Assembly (NCBI RefSeq): GCF_900129845.1
Contig: NZ_FQXB01000007.1
Location: forward strand, 62,001 to 126,000
Source: Cognatiyoonia sediminum
GTDB lineage: Bacteria > Pseudomonadota > Alphaproteobacteria > Rhodobacterales > Rhodobacteraceae
Length of the DNA stretch: 64,000 bases
Direction of reading: 5' to 3'
Part shown: positions 55,325 through 63,646 of the stretch, piece after piece
Layout of the letters: every line of letters starts with the position of its first letter
Numbering within the stretch: position 1 is the first letter of the stretch
Translations under genes and position numbers: made by a program
The notes under the pieces: generated by a model
The model's database searches: none
What the model saw: only the letters and a program-made list of their open reading frames with translations
What the model was told of the DNA's origin: nothing

Positions 55325-55717
55325 TTAGAATACTGTGCAGAGCACTTCACCACCAACGTTGGCAGCACGTGCATTTGCATCCGACATCACACCTTTGGAG
55401 GTGGAGACAATCGACACACCCAAGCCCTGACGGACTTCTGGAATGTCATTGGCACCCAGGTACACGCGACGACCGGGCTTTGAGACCCGCTTGAGTTCGC
55501 GAATAACTGGCATACCGTCGTGGTACTTCAGCTCGATGCGCAGGGCTGGGTGACCATCCTTGCCATCAACTTTTTCGTAGCCGCGGATGTAGCCTTCGTC
55601 GGCCAGCACATCCAAAACCCATGCGCGCAGCTTGGACGCAGGTGTTTCCACGTCTGTCTTGCCGCGCATGTGGCTGTTGCGGATACGTGTGAGCATATCA
55701 CCGATAGGATCGTTCAT
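55325..55717 (-). CDS. rpsH: Ribosomal protein uS8
   Basis: 130 residues. [20 protein letters not shown] at the start and [20 protein letters not shown], then GGEVLCTVF at the end. Central 30S assembly protein; S8 can repress the spc operon by binding its mRNA in other bacteria. Confidence 0.98.
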   Translation of the reverse strand: MNDPIGDMLTRIRNSHMRGKTDVETPASKLRAWVLDVLADEGYIRGYEKVDGKDGHPALRIELKYHDGMPVIRELKRVSKPGRRVYLGANDIPEVRQGLGVSIVSTSKGVMSDANARAANVGGEVLCTVF

Positions 55718-55730
55718 AATTTACTCTCCC

Positions 55731-56036
55731 TTACCAGCTTGACTTAACCATGCCGGGGATCTCGCCATTGGACCCAAGGTCACGAAGCGCGATACGGCTG
55801 ATTTTCAGTTTACGGTAATAGGCGTGTGGACGCCCGGTGAGCTGACAACGGTTGTGAAGACGCGTTGCAGAAGAGTTGCGAGGCAATTTTGCCAATTCAA
55901 GGCTGGCCTTGAAACGCTCTTCTACAGGGATCTCCTGGTTGTTGATGATTGCCTTCAACGCGGCACGCTTTTCAGCATACTGAGCGACGAGGCGTTCGCG
56001 CTTTTTCTCGCGCTCGATCATGGATTTTTTAGCCAT
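55731..56036 (-). CDS. rpsN: Ribosomal protein uS14 (zinc-free type)
   Basis: 101 residues, the long C-minus form without Cys-x2-Cys zinc motifs. [20 protein letters not shown] and [20 protein letters not shown], then [16 protein letters not shown]. Confidence 0.97.
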   Translation of the reverse strand: MAKKSMIEREKKRERLVAQYAEKRAALKAIINNQEIPVEERFKASLELAKLPRNSSATRLHNRCQLTGRPHAYYRKLKISRIALRDLGSNGEIPGMVKSSW

Positions 56037-56056
56037 ATCTATTTCTCCTCGAACGC

Positions 56057-56620
56057 TTAGCTGTTGAACGGCATGTTGAATGCTTTCAACAGGCTCTTCG
56101 CTTCAGCGTCGGTTGGTGCAGTAGTGCAGATCACGATGTCCATGCCCCAGTTCTCATCGATCTTGTCAAAGTCGATCTCTGGGAACACGAGGTGCTCTTT
56201 GATGCCCATGGCGTAGTTGCCACGACCGTCAAAAGATTTGCCGGACACGCCGCGGAAGTCACGAATACGTGGCATCGCGATGGTGATCAGACGCTCAAGG
56301 AATTCGTACATCCGGTCGCCCCGCAGGGTCACTTTCGCGCCCAGTGGCATACCTTCACGAACCCGGAAGCCCGCGATGGATTTGGATGCGCGTGTTGTCA
56401 GCGCCTTTTGACCTGCAATCGCTGTCAGATCTTCAACTGCGGATTTGGCTTTCTTACTGTCTTTCACAGCTTCTGCGCCACAACCGATGTTGAGAACGAT
56501 CTTTTCCAGCTTTGGAATCTGCATGTCGTTCTTATAGCCGAACTCTTCCTTCATAGCGGCGCGGATCTTCTCCGCATATTCGGCCTTGAGACGCGGGGTG
56601 TAGTTTGCTGAATCAAGCAT
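56057..56620 (-). CDS. rplE: Ribosomal protein uL5
   Basis: 187 residues. [28 protein letters not shown]-type segment ([20 protein letters not shown]) and [20 protein letters not shown]. Binds 5S rRNA. Overlaps the rplX end by 1 base. Confidence 0.98.
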   Translation of the reverse strand: MLDSANYTPRLKAEYAEKIRAAMKEEFGYKNDMQIPKLEKIVLNIGCGAEAVKDSKKAKSAVEDLTAIAGQKALTTRASKSIAGFRVREGMPLGAKVTLRGDRMYEFLERLITIAMPRIRDFRGVSGKSFDGRGNYAMGIKEHLVFPEIDFDKIDENWGMDIVICTTAPTDAEAKSLLKAFNMPFNS

Positions 56621-56925
56621 TAGATCGCATCCCCTGTTGTCTTGGCAAAGCGCACTTTCTTGTCGCCGTCCATACGGAAGCCAACGCGGGATGCTTTGCC
56701 ATTCTTGTCAACAACCGCCAGGTTGCTCAGGTCAATCGGCATCGCCTGTGGCGTACGACCACCTTGAGAGTTCTGTGTTTGCTTCTGGTGACGGATCGCG
56801 ATGTTCACGCCATCCACAACCGCTTTACCAGCCTTTGGATTGACAGAAGAGATTGTGCCCTTCTTGCCTTTATCCTTGCCAGCAAGAACGATCACTTCAT
56901 CACCTTTGCGGAGTTTCGCAGCCAT
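56620..56925 (-). CDS. rplX: Ribosomal protein uL24
   Basis: 101 residues from the ATG at 56923-56925, with GGAGGTG upstream. [20 protein letters not shown] then [20 protein letters not shown]. 50S assembly initiator. Confidence 0.97.
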   Translation of the reverse strand: MAAKLRKGDEVIVLAGKDKGKKGTISSVNPKAGKAVVDGVNIAIRHQKQTQNSQGGRTPQAMPIDLSNLAVVDKNGKASRVGFRMDGDKKVRFAKTTGDAI

Positions 56926-56926
56926 C

Positions 56927-57295
56927 TTATAGCACCTCCGGAGCAAGTGAGATAATCTTCATGAAGCTTTTGCCGCGCAGCTCACGAACAACTGGGCCAA
57001 AGATACGTGTACCGATCGGTTCATTGTTGTTGTTGAGGATAACGGCAGCGTTGCGATCAAAACGGATCGATGTGCCGTCTTCGCGACGTACTTCTTTTGC
57101 AGTGCGTACGACGACGGCTTTACGCACGTCACCTTTCTTTACGCGACCGCGTGGAATGGCTTCCTTAACCGACACAACGATAATGTCACCGACACTAGCG
57201 TAACGACGGTGGGAACCACCCAGAACCTTGATGCACTGAACACGGCGTGCGCCGCTGTTGTCAGCAACATCCAGATTGGTCTGCATCTGGATCAT
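56927..57295 (-). CDS. rplN: Ribosomal protein uL14
   Basis: 122 residues. [40 protein letters not shown] and [20 protein letters not shown]. Its stop lies just upstream of the rplX start. Confidence 0.98.
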   Translation of the reverse strand: MIQMQTNLDVADNSGARRVQCIKVLGGSHRRYASVGDIIVVSVKEAIPRGRVKKGDVRKAVVVRTAKEVRREDGTSIRFDRNAAVILNNNNEPIGTRIFGPVVRELRGKSFMKIISLAPEVL

Positions 57296-57375
57296 TTGGT
57301 TTCCTTCCGACCTATGAGGTAAGTCCCGATTTCTGTCCGGGGCCCCAGGGTTTCGTTAAACCGGGTGTTATTGCC

Positions 57376-57606
57376 CTAGGAGGCAATAACCTCCCAGCGT
57401 TTGGTTTTCGACTTTGGTGCACATTCCTGAATGCGGACTTTGTCACCAACGTTGAATGCGTTGTTCTCGTCGTGAGCACGATACTTCTTCGACTTACGAA
57501 CAGTTTTAGCGAGCAGCGGGTGCTTGAAACGACGCTCGACCAATACAGTAACGGTCTGTGCGTTTTGGTTGCTTGTCACAACTCCTGCAAGGATACGCTT
57601 AGGCAT
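57376..57606 (-). CDS. rpsQ: Ribosomal protein uS17
   Basis: 76 residues. [40 protein letters not shown] and [39 protein letters not shown] hairpin spans its stop codon (57367-57390). Confidence 0.98.
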   Translation of the reverse strand: MPKRILAGVVTSNQNAQTVTVLVERRFKHPLLAKTVRKSKKYRAHDENNAFNVGDKVRIQECAPKSKTKRWEVIAS

Positions 57607-57609
57607 AGA

Positions 57610-57816
57610 TTAAGCCTCCTTCGCGGCCGCTGCGGCCTTTTCGTTTAGGATTGTCTTTACACGAGCAGCATTGCGACGTGCGTTGCGCATTGCGGCTGTG
57701 TTTTCCATCTGGCCTGTCGCTTGCTGGAAGCGCAGGTTGAAGGATTCTTTTTTCAGATTTGCCAGCTCATCACGAAGCTGATCGGGAGTTTTCTCCCGCA
57801 GTTCCTTGGCGTCCAT
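57610..57816 (-). CDS. rpmC: Ribosomal protein uL29
   Basis: 68 residues. [20 protein letters not shown] and [20 protein letters not shown]. First gene of this transcript; its normal upstream neighbour rplP is 5.8 kb away at the right edge. Confidence 0.97.
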   Translation of the reverse strand: MDAKELREKTPDQLRDELANLKKESFNLRFQQATGQMENTAAMRNARRNAARVKTILNEKAAAAAKEA

Positions 57817-57894
57817 CGCCCTTTTCCTTTCAACATCACTGGCAGGCCCCTTGGTGGGTTACCTGATTCCCAGTGGAGTGGTACCGAAGTGCGC

Positions 57895-57923
57895 CGTATA
57901 GGAGGGTTTGGGAGATGTGGCAA
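57895..57923 (-). promoter_or_regulatory. Sigma-70-type promoter of the rpmC-rpmD transcript
   Basis: On the reverse strand TTGCCA (57918-57923), 17 bases, TATACG (57895-57900), about 80 bases before rpmC. It would replace the S10-operon promoter that normally drives these genes. Confidence 0.6.
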
Positions 57924-57994
57924 GGGGGTTTGTTGTGTTGCTGATCATGCTACAGGTTACAGCTCAGCGACGCCGACAAAATGAGGGTCTTCCA

Positions 57995-58426
57995 GTGCCA
58001 TTTTTCAAAGTATTGCTGTTAGGCTTGCTTTCTTTGGTTGGCGGCTGCACCGACCTCATTTCGACTAAAGTAATCAATCCATATCCGGATGAACCCGAAA
58101 GACATATGCGGATTAGCACATCCCTTCGAGCAATTTCCGGAGTTGCTTGGTCATTGGAGCAAGATGGCTCATTTGTGAGCTTCGGCGGACCCCTCGGGGG
58201 AAAAATAGACTTTCCGCTTTCCAGAGTAATCCTAATCAGCAATACCGGAATAACCTTGGAGACAGCTTCTGATACATTTCGAGAAGCTACTAAGGTCCAA
58301 ACATTGCATGATGAGGCGGAAGCCTACTGCGGAGAAATTGGCTATATAAGGAAGGAAATTGGCGGCTCGTATGTTGGCACCAAGAACGGTGATTTGTTTT
58401 TTGTCGATCTTTGCGAACCCGAATAG
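57995..58426 (+). CDS. Putative lipoprotein, unknown
   Basis: 143 residues from a GTG at 57995 with GAGGG 7 bases upstream. The signal peptide has lipobox LLSLVGGCTD (Cys18). No family recognised in the mature part (ISTSLRAISGVAWSLEQDGS, GGPLGGKIDF), which has two Cys near the C-terminus. An ATG at 57908 in the same frame would add residues that spoil the signal peptide. AT-richer than its surroundings. Confidence 0.6.
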   Translation: MPFFKVLLLGLLSLVGGCTDLISTKVINPYPDEPERHMRISTSLRAISGVAWSLEQDGSFVSFGGPLGGKIDFPLSRVILISNTGITLETASDTFREATKVQTLHDEAEAYCGEIGYIRKEIGGSYVGTKNGDLFFVDLCEPE

Positions 58427-58457
58427 ACTATAATAAGTTGCCGCCCGACATCGCGGG

Positions 58458-58967
58458 TCAGCCCCCGACCCTCCCCACGAGAGGGGGTTTCACCCCCACC
58501 CAGGGTCTGGGGCCGCCCTTTGTTTCAACGCACCGGTTCAAGCCACCTTCCTCACAAAGCAACGAACAACGGAAAACCTCATTCGCCTCCATATCCGGCA
58601 GACCAAAATCTTCGGCAAGATTTCCGCCCAAGCCCAAATAGATACCCCTCGCAGGTTCTTCGGCATCCCAAAGCAAAGTCTCCAACATGATCAAATGCAA
58701 CGCCGCCGCACGAACCGGAGTGTTCTGATCGGCTTCCATCAACTCCAGCGAGGCCAGCATGATCTGAGCAATACGGATCGCGGACTCGCCGTCATAAGCG
58801 TCGATACTTGGGTGCAGAACTGACACTGACGCCGGAAATTCGTCAGTCAGCCAACTGATTTCCTCAAGTGAGTTATTGAAGGTTCTACAAGCGGCGTGAA
58901 CGGGTGCCACAAGACTTATCGTTGCACATAATGCCAATGCGAAAGTCAGATTGAGTTTTGGTCTCAC
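58458..58967 (-). CDS. Exported protein of unknown function
   Basis: 169 residues from a GTG at 58965-58967. Signal peptide LNLTFALALCATISLVAPVH then AACR. Mature region is helical (SAIRIAQIMLASLELMEADQ, ALHLIMLETLLWDAEEPARG) with Cys in FRCSLLCEEGGLNRCV. The start overlaps the stop of the Doc-like remnant by 4 bases (GTGA). The Gly/Pro-rich end may not be original. Confidence 0.6.
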   Translation of the reverse strand: MRPKLNLTFALALCATISLVAPVHAACRTFNNSLEEISWLTDEFPASVSVLHPSIDAYDGESAIRIAQIMLASLELMEADQNTPVRAAALHLIMLETLLWDAEEPARGIYLGLGGNLAEDFGLPDMEANEVFRCSLLCEEGGLNRCVETKGGPRPWVGVKPPLVGRVGG

Positions 58968-59104
58968 AGGACTTTACTCCTATCCTGCAACCAATCCGCA
59001 AACTCATCCTCACTGACTATACTCGCGGCTAGGTCCTCCATATACCGCACCACGTCATCCGGCGGTGCGGCCAATCCATCCCCGTTCAACCCAAGAAACG
59101 CCAT
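58964..59104 (-). pseudogene. Remnant of a Doc (death-on-curing) type toxin, C-terminus only
   Basis: 46 codons reading MAFLGLNGDGLAAPPDDVVR, then YMEDLAASIVSEDEFADWLQ. This resembles the end of Doc toxins (FLGLNG ... A-GE-SE-E-AAWL). The preceding Fic motif HPFVDGNKRTA is not present upstream, where the sequence (59105-59322) shows no credible frame, so the toxin is truncated. No antitoxin was found. The match is from pattern memory. Confidence 0.5.
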
Positions 59105-59322
59105 TCCCTTGAACCCCTCAATACTTTATCGCCTAAAAGCCATCATCAACACCACATGCCGGAAACGTCACGACAAAGAAACACAATTTCCGAAAGCCCT
59201 TGATCACACCTAGAACCCCAAGCTCTTTCATCTTGGCAAAAAACTCGCCCCGCAAGGTCGGCACGTCACATCACTCAACATTGCCATCTGTCACTGAGGT
59301 CGAAATCGGGTTATGACGCGGC

Positions 59323-59940
59323 ATGACCCTAAAATCCCTCTTCGCGACCCGTCTTTATCACGCACCCCTCAACGATCACGGGTCTATCGACCCTGATGAG
59401 CTGGTCGCCAATTGCTACGGAATCGCGGAAGATGACGAAGCCGGGCAAGACTGGTGTGAGACAGAAGGCTTTCCGGGTTACACCTCCTACGCCTCACTTA
59501 CAGACCTGCCTTGGCGGTTTCCGATCTTTGCCGACGTCGTCGCGGCGCTCGACAAACATGTCGCCGCATTCGCGAAGGATTGCGCCTTTGATCTCGGCGA
59601 CAAAGAACTCAAGCTAGAAGATATCTGGATCAACATCCTCCCCCCCGGCGGCATCCACACAGGCCACATCCACCCGCATTCGGTGATCAGCGGCACCACA
59701 TATGTGGCCCTCCCCGAAGGCTCCGCCGCGATCAAATACGAAGACCCTCGGCTCGCGATGATGATGGCCGCCCCGCCGCGCTTGAAAGACGCAGCCGAGG
59801 AGCTGCGCCAGTTCATCTACGTCAAGCCCGCGGTCGGTGACGTCCTACTCTGGGAAAGCTGGCTCCGCCACGAAGTGCCGATGAACGAAGCCGAAGACGA
59901 CGACCGTATATCTGTCAGCTTCAACTACAGCTGGGGCTAG
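59323..59940 (+). CDS. TIGR02466-type 2OG-Fe(II) oxygenase family protein
   Basis: 205 residues. LFATRLYHAPLNDHG at the start; the iron-binding region has NILPPGGIHTGHIHPHSVIS then GTTYVALPEGSAA, and a late His in LRHEVPMNEAEDDDRISVSF before NYSW. These proteins are putative 2-oxoglutarate/iron oxygenases of unknown substrate, common in Rhodobacteraceae. Confidence 0.85.
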   Translation: MTLKSLFATRLYHAPLNDHGSIDPDELVANCYGIAEDDEAGQDWCETEGFPGYTSYASLTDLPWRFPIFADVVAALDKHVAAFAKDCAFDLGDKELKLEDIWINILPPGGIHTGHIHPHSVISGTTYVALPEGSAAIKYEDPRLAMMMAAPPRLKDAAEELRQFIYVKPAVGDVLLWESWLRHEVPMNEAEDDDRISVSFNYSWG

Positions 59941-59966
59941 GCCTCTAAAACTATAGAGCAACCTTA

Positions 59967-60093
59967 GGTTCGCGCCCGACCCCGAGGGCGACTCGAAATT
60001 CGCACCGAACTCACCTCAAAGTGCGGAGGGCTTCATCCTTTTCATACCTCGCGTAGTCGCGCCCGCCCTGGGGGGCGGGGTCGGGCGCGAACC
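59967..60093. repeat. 127-base element with 17-base perfect inverted ends
   Basis: GGTTCGCGCCCGACCCC (59967-59983) and its exact reverse complement at 60077-60093 enclose 93 non-coding bases. Followed directly by the hairpin CCGGATCGC-AA-GCGATCCGG (60092-60111). It lies between the convergent oxygenase and OsmC genes, so the structure may also act as a terminator. Confidence 0.55.
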
Positions 60094-60127
60094 GGATCGC
60101 AAGCGATCCGGAGAAAGACAGATGGCC

Positions 60128-60721
60128 TTATCCCTTATTCGCCATCAGTTCGTTGCCATTATGAATCAACCGCGATGACCACGGGATCGGATTGCGCAGA
60201 GCGAAATGCGCCATACAGGCATTCTCCGCCTCTTCCATCAAATCCTTGATCCGCTCTTCCGGCTCATCGCTGTCGATGATGACATGCGTCTCGATATGCT
60301 CCATCGAGCCATCGGTCGTGTGCCCCAACTGACGCATGTTCGAAAGATTGGTCTTAAAGCCAACCTGCTGTTCTAGCTTCAGCGACTTAATCGAGATGCC
60401 GCGTGCGGTGTAAATATCCGTCAAATGCGTCATCAGGCAAAACCCAATCCCCGCGCAAAGAAACGCCAAAGGCGGCGGCGCGGTGTCATCGCCAACGGGC
60501 GTCTGCTCATCGCAATACAGCCGCACAGCCGAAAAGCCCGGGATATTCACCTGCACCAATCCGGTCTTCTTTTGGCGCTCCTCCGCCTCTGCCGTCAAAA
60601 CGATCTCAAACTCCAGTGGTTCTGGCGGTTTGGCCTTTTTGAACGGTTTGGCCTCAAACTGCGTTGGCGCCGGCTGTACGTCGCTCCGCTCGCCAACATG
60701 AAAAAATGTGTCGTTTGACAT
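60128..60721 (-). CDS. OsmC-family protein
   Basis: 197 residues from the ATG at 60719-60721 with AGGAAGG upstream. The OsmC/Ohr fold occupies about 35-185, with Cys in APPPLAFLCAGIGFCLMTHL and a second conserved region AENACMAHFALRNP. OsmC proteins reduce organic peroxides; the double-Cys pattern (FLCAG and NACMA) supports peroxidase chemistry, though the spacing differs from Ohr. Cytoplasmic. Confidence 0.85.
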   Translation of the reverse strand: MSNDTFFHVGERSDVQPAPTQFEAKPFKKAKPPEPLEFEIVLTAEAEERQKKTGLVQVNIPGFSAVRLYCDEQTPVGDDTAPPPLAFLCAGIGFCLMTHLTDIYTARGISIKSLKLEQQVGFKTNLSNMRQLGHTTDGSMEHIETHVIIDSDEPEERIKDLMEEAENACMAHFALRNPIPWSSRLIHNGNELMANKG

Positions 60722-60842
60722 GGATCGTCCTTCCTCTTTGCGGAGAGTGTTGCAGAGCGGACGAACAATGGCAAAGCCGGAACGGAGAACTCTGTCACTT
60801 ATGTGATTTCCCCTCACCCCAGGGGCTAGCTATGCTCGCGCC

Positions 60843-61634
60843 ATGATACGTTTTTTCTGCCTTTTGGGCTTCATTTCCCTTGGCCTAACCACCTCCGCCT
60901 CCGCCTGCGGCGGGTTGGAGGCCTGCTCTGTCGGCGACCGATCCTATCACGTCAGAGCTCCCGACAATTGGGACGGCGAAACGCCCCTACCGGTGCTGCT
61001 GCACTTCCACGGATGGGGGCGGCAGGGCGATCTGATCATGACCCATCGGCGCATCGCGATCAACGAGGTGGCAGAGAACGTGCTGCTGATCGCCCCCAAC
61101 GGCTTGAGGGGCTCTTGGTTCTTTTGGCAACCGAATTCCCCTGACTCCGATTTCGCACGCGCTGCCATCGACGACGCCGCTGCTCGTTTTCCGATCGATC
61201 GCGATAAGATCTTCGTCTCCGGCTATTCTTGGGGCGCCAATATGGCATGGCGCTTTGCCTGCGATGCGGGCGACGGGCTGGCGGGACTGTTGGCAGTCGC
61301 AGGCACCTTGCCGCAAACGATGGACTGCGATGGCACTCCAAACGAGGTCCGACAGGTCTATGGCTTTGACGATCAGGTTTTGCCATTTCCCTACGGTCCG
61401 AACGGCGAAACCACCTATCCCGTTGCCCTCTGGCGAGAAAAACTCGGCTGCGGCGAAGGCACGGCCGAAGGCCCTTGGGCCGCTCGCAGTTTCCTGACAT
61501 TCGAGCGCACGTCTTGGGACTGCGCCAATGGCCATGTGGTGCTGGACGTCCACCCCGGCGGGCATTTCATCCCGCACGATTGGATCCCGCTACAGGTCGA
61601 ACAGATTTTGGAAAGGACAGGCCGTGACGACTAA
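60843..61634 (+). CDS. Secreted PHB-depolymerase/feruloyl-esterase family hydrolase
   Basis: 263 residues. Signal peptide LGFISLGLTTSASA, then VLLHFHGWGRQG (oxyanion hole), nucleophile Ser in FVSGYSWGANMAWRFACDAG, likely acid in VYGFDDQVLPF, and His in DVHPGGHFIPHDW. LpqC-like family; a lid or substrate domain is absent. The natural ester is unknown. Overlaps the YHS gene start. Confidence 0.88.
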   Translation: MIRFFCLLGFISLGLTTSASACGGLEACSVGDRSYHVRAPDNWDGETPLPVLLHFHGWGRQGDLIMTHRRIAINEVAENVLLIAPNGLRGSWFFWQPNSPDSDFARAAIDDAAARFPIDRDKIFVSGYSWGANMAWRFACDAGDGLAGLLAVAGTLPQTMDCDGTPNEVRQVYGFDDQVLPFPYGPNGETTYPVALWREKLGCGEGTAEGPWAARSFLTFERTSWDCANGHVVLDVHPGGHFIPHDWIPLQVEQILERTGRDD

Positions 61635-62057
61635 TCCCGCAATGACCCGCCGAACCTTTACGCTCGGCACCCTCACCCTCGCATGGGCGGCAACGTCAGC
61701 GCGTGCAGATGGCGGCATCGCGCTGGATGGACTGGGCCGCGCGATCAAAGGCTACGATACCCGTGCCTATTTTACAGAAAGCACGGCCAAATTGGGATCA
61801 GATGCGCATAGCGTCGACTGGAATGGAGCCACATGGCAGTTCGCCAGCACCGAAGACGCCGCCGCCTTTGCCGCCCCCCCCAAGCCTTCGCCCCGCAATT
61901 CGGCGGCTACTGCACCCGCGCCATGAGCTTCAAACGAACCGTCCCCGCCGACCCCGAAGTCTGGCGCATCCACAACGGCAAACTCTATATGTTCGCCCGC
62001 CCTGTGGGTGGGACAAAGTTCGACGAGAGCCCAGAGGCGATGATCGCGAAGGCCTAG
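61624..62057 (+). pseudogene. YHS-domain exported protein with frameshift in a C8 run
   Basis: GTG at 61624 (ATG at 61642 possible) opens RRTFTLGTLTLAWAATSARA, a Tat- or Sec-like signal, and IKGYDTRAYFTESTAKLGSD then WQFASTEDAAAFAA, the first half of a YHS domain. At eight C residues (61874-61881) the frame slips; the rest of the domain, AFAPQFGGYCTRAMSFKRTV and WRIHNGKLYMFARPVGG, continues in another frame to 62057. A one-base indel in the homopolymer explains it: decay, phase variation or a sequencing error. YHS proteins are small metal-associated domains. Confidence 0.8.
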
Positions 62058-62201
62058 GAGCATTGGGAAACGTTGTGACCTGTGTTCAAGCACCTGCATC
62101 CGGTTAAACAGTTCGTGGCTGTTGGGTGGTTGGGGAGCGGGCAGTGAATGTGTCCGCTATGCGGACAAACCGGACAAACAGGTTAGGCGAATGAAGGTCT
62201 G

Positions 62202-62648
62202 CTATTGGGATTGCACACCCTTGATAATCTTTGCATCGCTTTTGCCGGACGCCATCAGCCACCAAGCAAGTAGCGGAAAACCTACCAGTTCAAATGTCAG
62301 TGACGGGGCAATGGCAGCACTAAATAGGACCTCAGTTTCCATTCCACTCAGTCGAAACAGTCCCGCGGTTGCGATCATAGCCGACAGAATAATCAGTGTC
62401 GGGCGAAGCCTGCGTAGAGCAAAGCCGCCGATCACAAACACAGCGCCGACTGCGAACCAGACCCCGCCGATGAATCGAATGTGGCTGTCCTGGGTTTGAA
62501 AGGTTGCCGCATCCGTGATCGCAACAAAATCGCGTGTCGATTGCCATCCCAGTGTCTTAATCCCGCCCAGGCCGATATTCAGTCCCAAAAAGATAATAGC
62601 AGCGCCAATTATCACAACAACCGCGTTCAGTAAGTTTGTCTTGTGCAT
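62202..62648 (-). CDS. DUF4345 membrane protein
   Basis: 148 residues from the ATG at 62646-62648 with GAGGA 8 bases upstream. Four hydrophobic segments: LLNAVVVIIGAAIIFLGLNI, FIGGVWFAVGAVFVIGGFAL, LIILSAMIATAGLFRLSGM and SLTFELVGFPLLAWWLMASG. The pattern HIRFIGGVWFAVG fits DUF4345. Function unknown. Divergent from a TetR gene, with two shared operator-like sites between, so probably its target. Confidence 0.8.
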   Translation of the reverse strand: MHKTNLLNAVVVIIGAAIIFLGLNIGLGGIKTLGWQSTRDFVAITDAATFQTQDSHIRFIGGVWFAVGAVFVIGGFALRRLRPTLIILSAMIATAGLFRLSGMETEVLFSAAIAPSLTFELVGFPLLAWWLMASGKSDAKIIKGVQSQ

Positions 62649-62688
62649 GTCACTTTTCCTCAATGCATACCCGATGGTCGAATAATAT

Positions 62689-62704
62689 TTGGTACGCGTT
62701 CTAT
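62689..62704. promoter_or_regulatory. TetR operator candidate 1
   Basis: TTGGTACGCGTTCTAT; shares TTGGTACGCGTTC with a second site 47 bases away. It overlaps the AT-rich promoter zone of the DUF4345 gene. Confidence 0.6.
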
Positions 62705-62735
62705 ATTATTTCAATCTTGCCGGGGCAAGCATTAA

Positions 62736-62751
62736 TTGGTACGCGTTCCAA
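62736..62751. promoter_or_regulatory. TetR operator candidate 2
   Basis: TTGGTACGCGTTCCAA, a 16-base palindrome with one mismatched pair (TTGGnACGCGTnCCAA), 23 bases before the tetR-type start. Size and symmetry fit a TetR dimer. Confidence 0.65.
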
Positions 62752-62774
62752 AATAAACTTGAAAGGGTCCAACC

Positions 62775-63371
62775 ATGGCTAGATCTGCTGGCAGGCCAAC
62801 CCGCACTAAGGCTGAAATTCAGGAGTTCCGCTCAAAGATTGGGAAGCACGCGCTTGAGATTTACCGAGCAGAGGGCTTCGGAGCGGTTTCAATGCGCCGT
62901 TTAGCCAAGGAGGTCGGCTGCGCCCCGATGACAATCTATGCACATTTCGAGCGCAAGACGGATATTCTAAGATTCCTTTGGGCAGACGTACTCAGGGACA
63001 TGTCTCATGATATCGAGAAAAAGCTGAAATCGGTCGTTGGAGCGCATGAACGGCTGCGTACCGCTGCGCAAACTTTTGTCGACTATTGGATTAATCACCC
63101 CGATCATTTTCGACTTATTTTTATGTCTAACGATGTGACGCGGGCGGATGTCAGTACGTTTATAAAGGACGAAGGTAATTTGGTGCACTTCTTGATGTTT
63201 TCGGCTTTGATTCAAGAGGTTATTCCGGATGAGCTTGAAGCTGAAGTTAGGACCGACACGCTCTTATCCGGAATGATCGGTATCGCTCTTTGTGCGAATA
63301 CGATCCCCGATTACCCTTGGTCTGACGCGACATCAATGACCGAGCAGTTACTCTCGAGCATAATTGCGTAA
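62775..63371 (+). CDS. TetR/AcrR-family transcriptional regulator
   Basis: 198 residues. Helix-turn-helix: HALEIYRAEGFGAVSMRRLA, KEVGCAPMTIYAHFERKTDI. The ligand domain (about 80-198) has the pattern FVDYWINHPDHFRLIFM of WHG/TetR_C groups. Divergent from DUF4345 with two shared palindromes; autoregulation and repression of the neighbour are inferred. Confidence 0.88.
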   Translation: MARSAGRPTRTKAEIQEFRSKIGKHALEIYRAEGFGAVSMRRLAKEVGCAPMTIYAHFERKTDILRFLWADVLRDMSHDIEKKLKSVVGAHERLRTAAQTFVDYWINHPDHFRLIFMSNDVTRADVSTFIKDEGNLVHFLMFSALIQEVIPDELEAEVRTDTLLSGMIGIALCANTIPDYPWSDATSMTEQLLSSIIA

Positions 63372-63414
63372 ACCAACTCGCAATTTGATGAAAAGCTGAC
63401 CTTCGTACATCTCG

Positions 63415-63451
63415 CAGCATCGGTTAGTCTGGGCTCAAACCGGTCACTCGC
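63415..63451 (+). repeat. Dispersed intergenic repeat, copy 2
   Basis: CAGCAT then GTCTGGGCTCAAACCGGTCA (63427 on), ending CTCGC; 23 of 25 bases equal copy 1 at 6739-6763. The surrounding gap (63372-63576) has no gene I can support. Confidence 0.6.
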
Positions 63452-63576
63452 CTCACCCCAAACCTCAGCGCATCGCCCGGACCTCTGGGGTGGGTGCGAC
63501 AGCGCACTACCCTCAGGCGGAGCCCCGAACCGGACGCTACCCGGCTATACTGGTTGGGACAGTTGATTGGTGTCAG

Positions 63577-63608
63577 AAAAAACCCCCGCCGATCTCTCAG
63601 CAGGGGTT
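63577..63608 (-). terminator. Intrinsic terminator after rplP
   Basis: On the reverse strand AACCCC, a loop containing GC pairs, GGGGGTT, then TTTT. It lies 38 bases after the rplP stop and would end S10-operon transcription before rpmC. Confidence 0.8.
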
Positions 63609-63646
63609 CTCACTATCTTCTCAGCAATCTCTAGCTTAACGCCAGA

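Noticed and set aside
54340-55494. 384-codon forward frame across the ribosomal genes
   Set aside because: Antisense to rplR, rplF and rpsH; Cys/His-rich composition typical of shadow frames.
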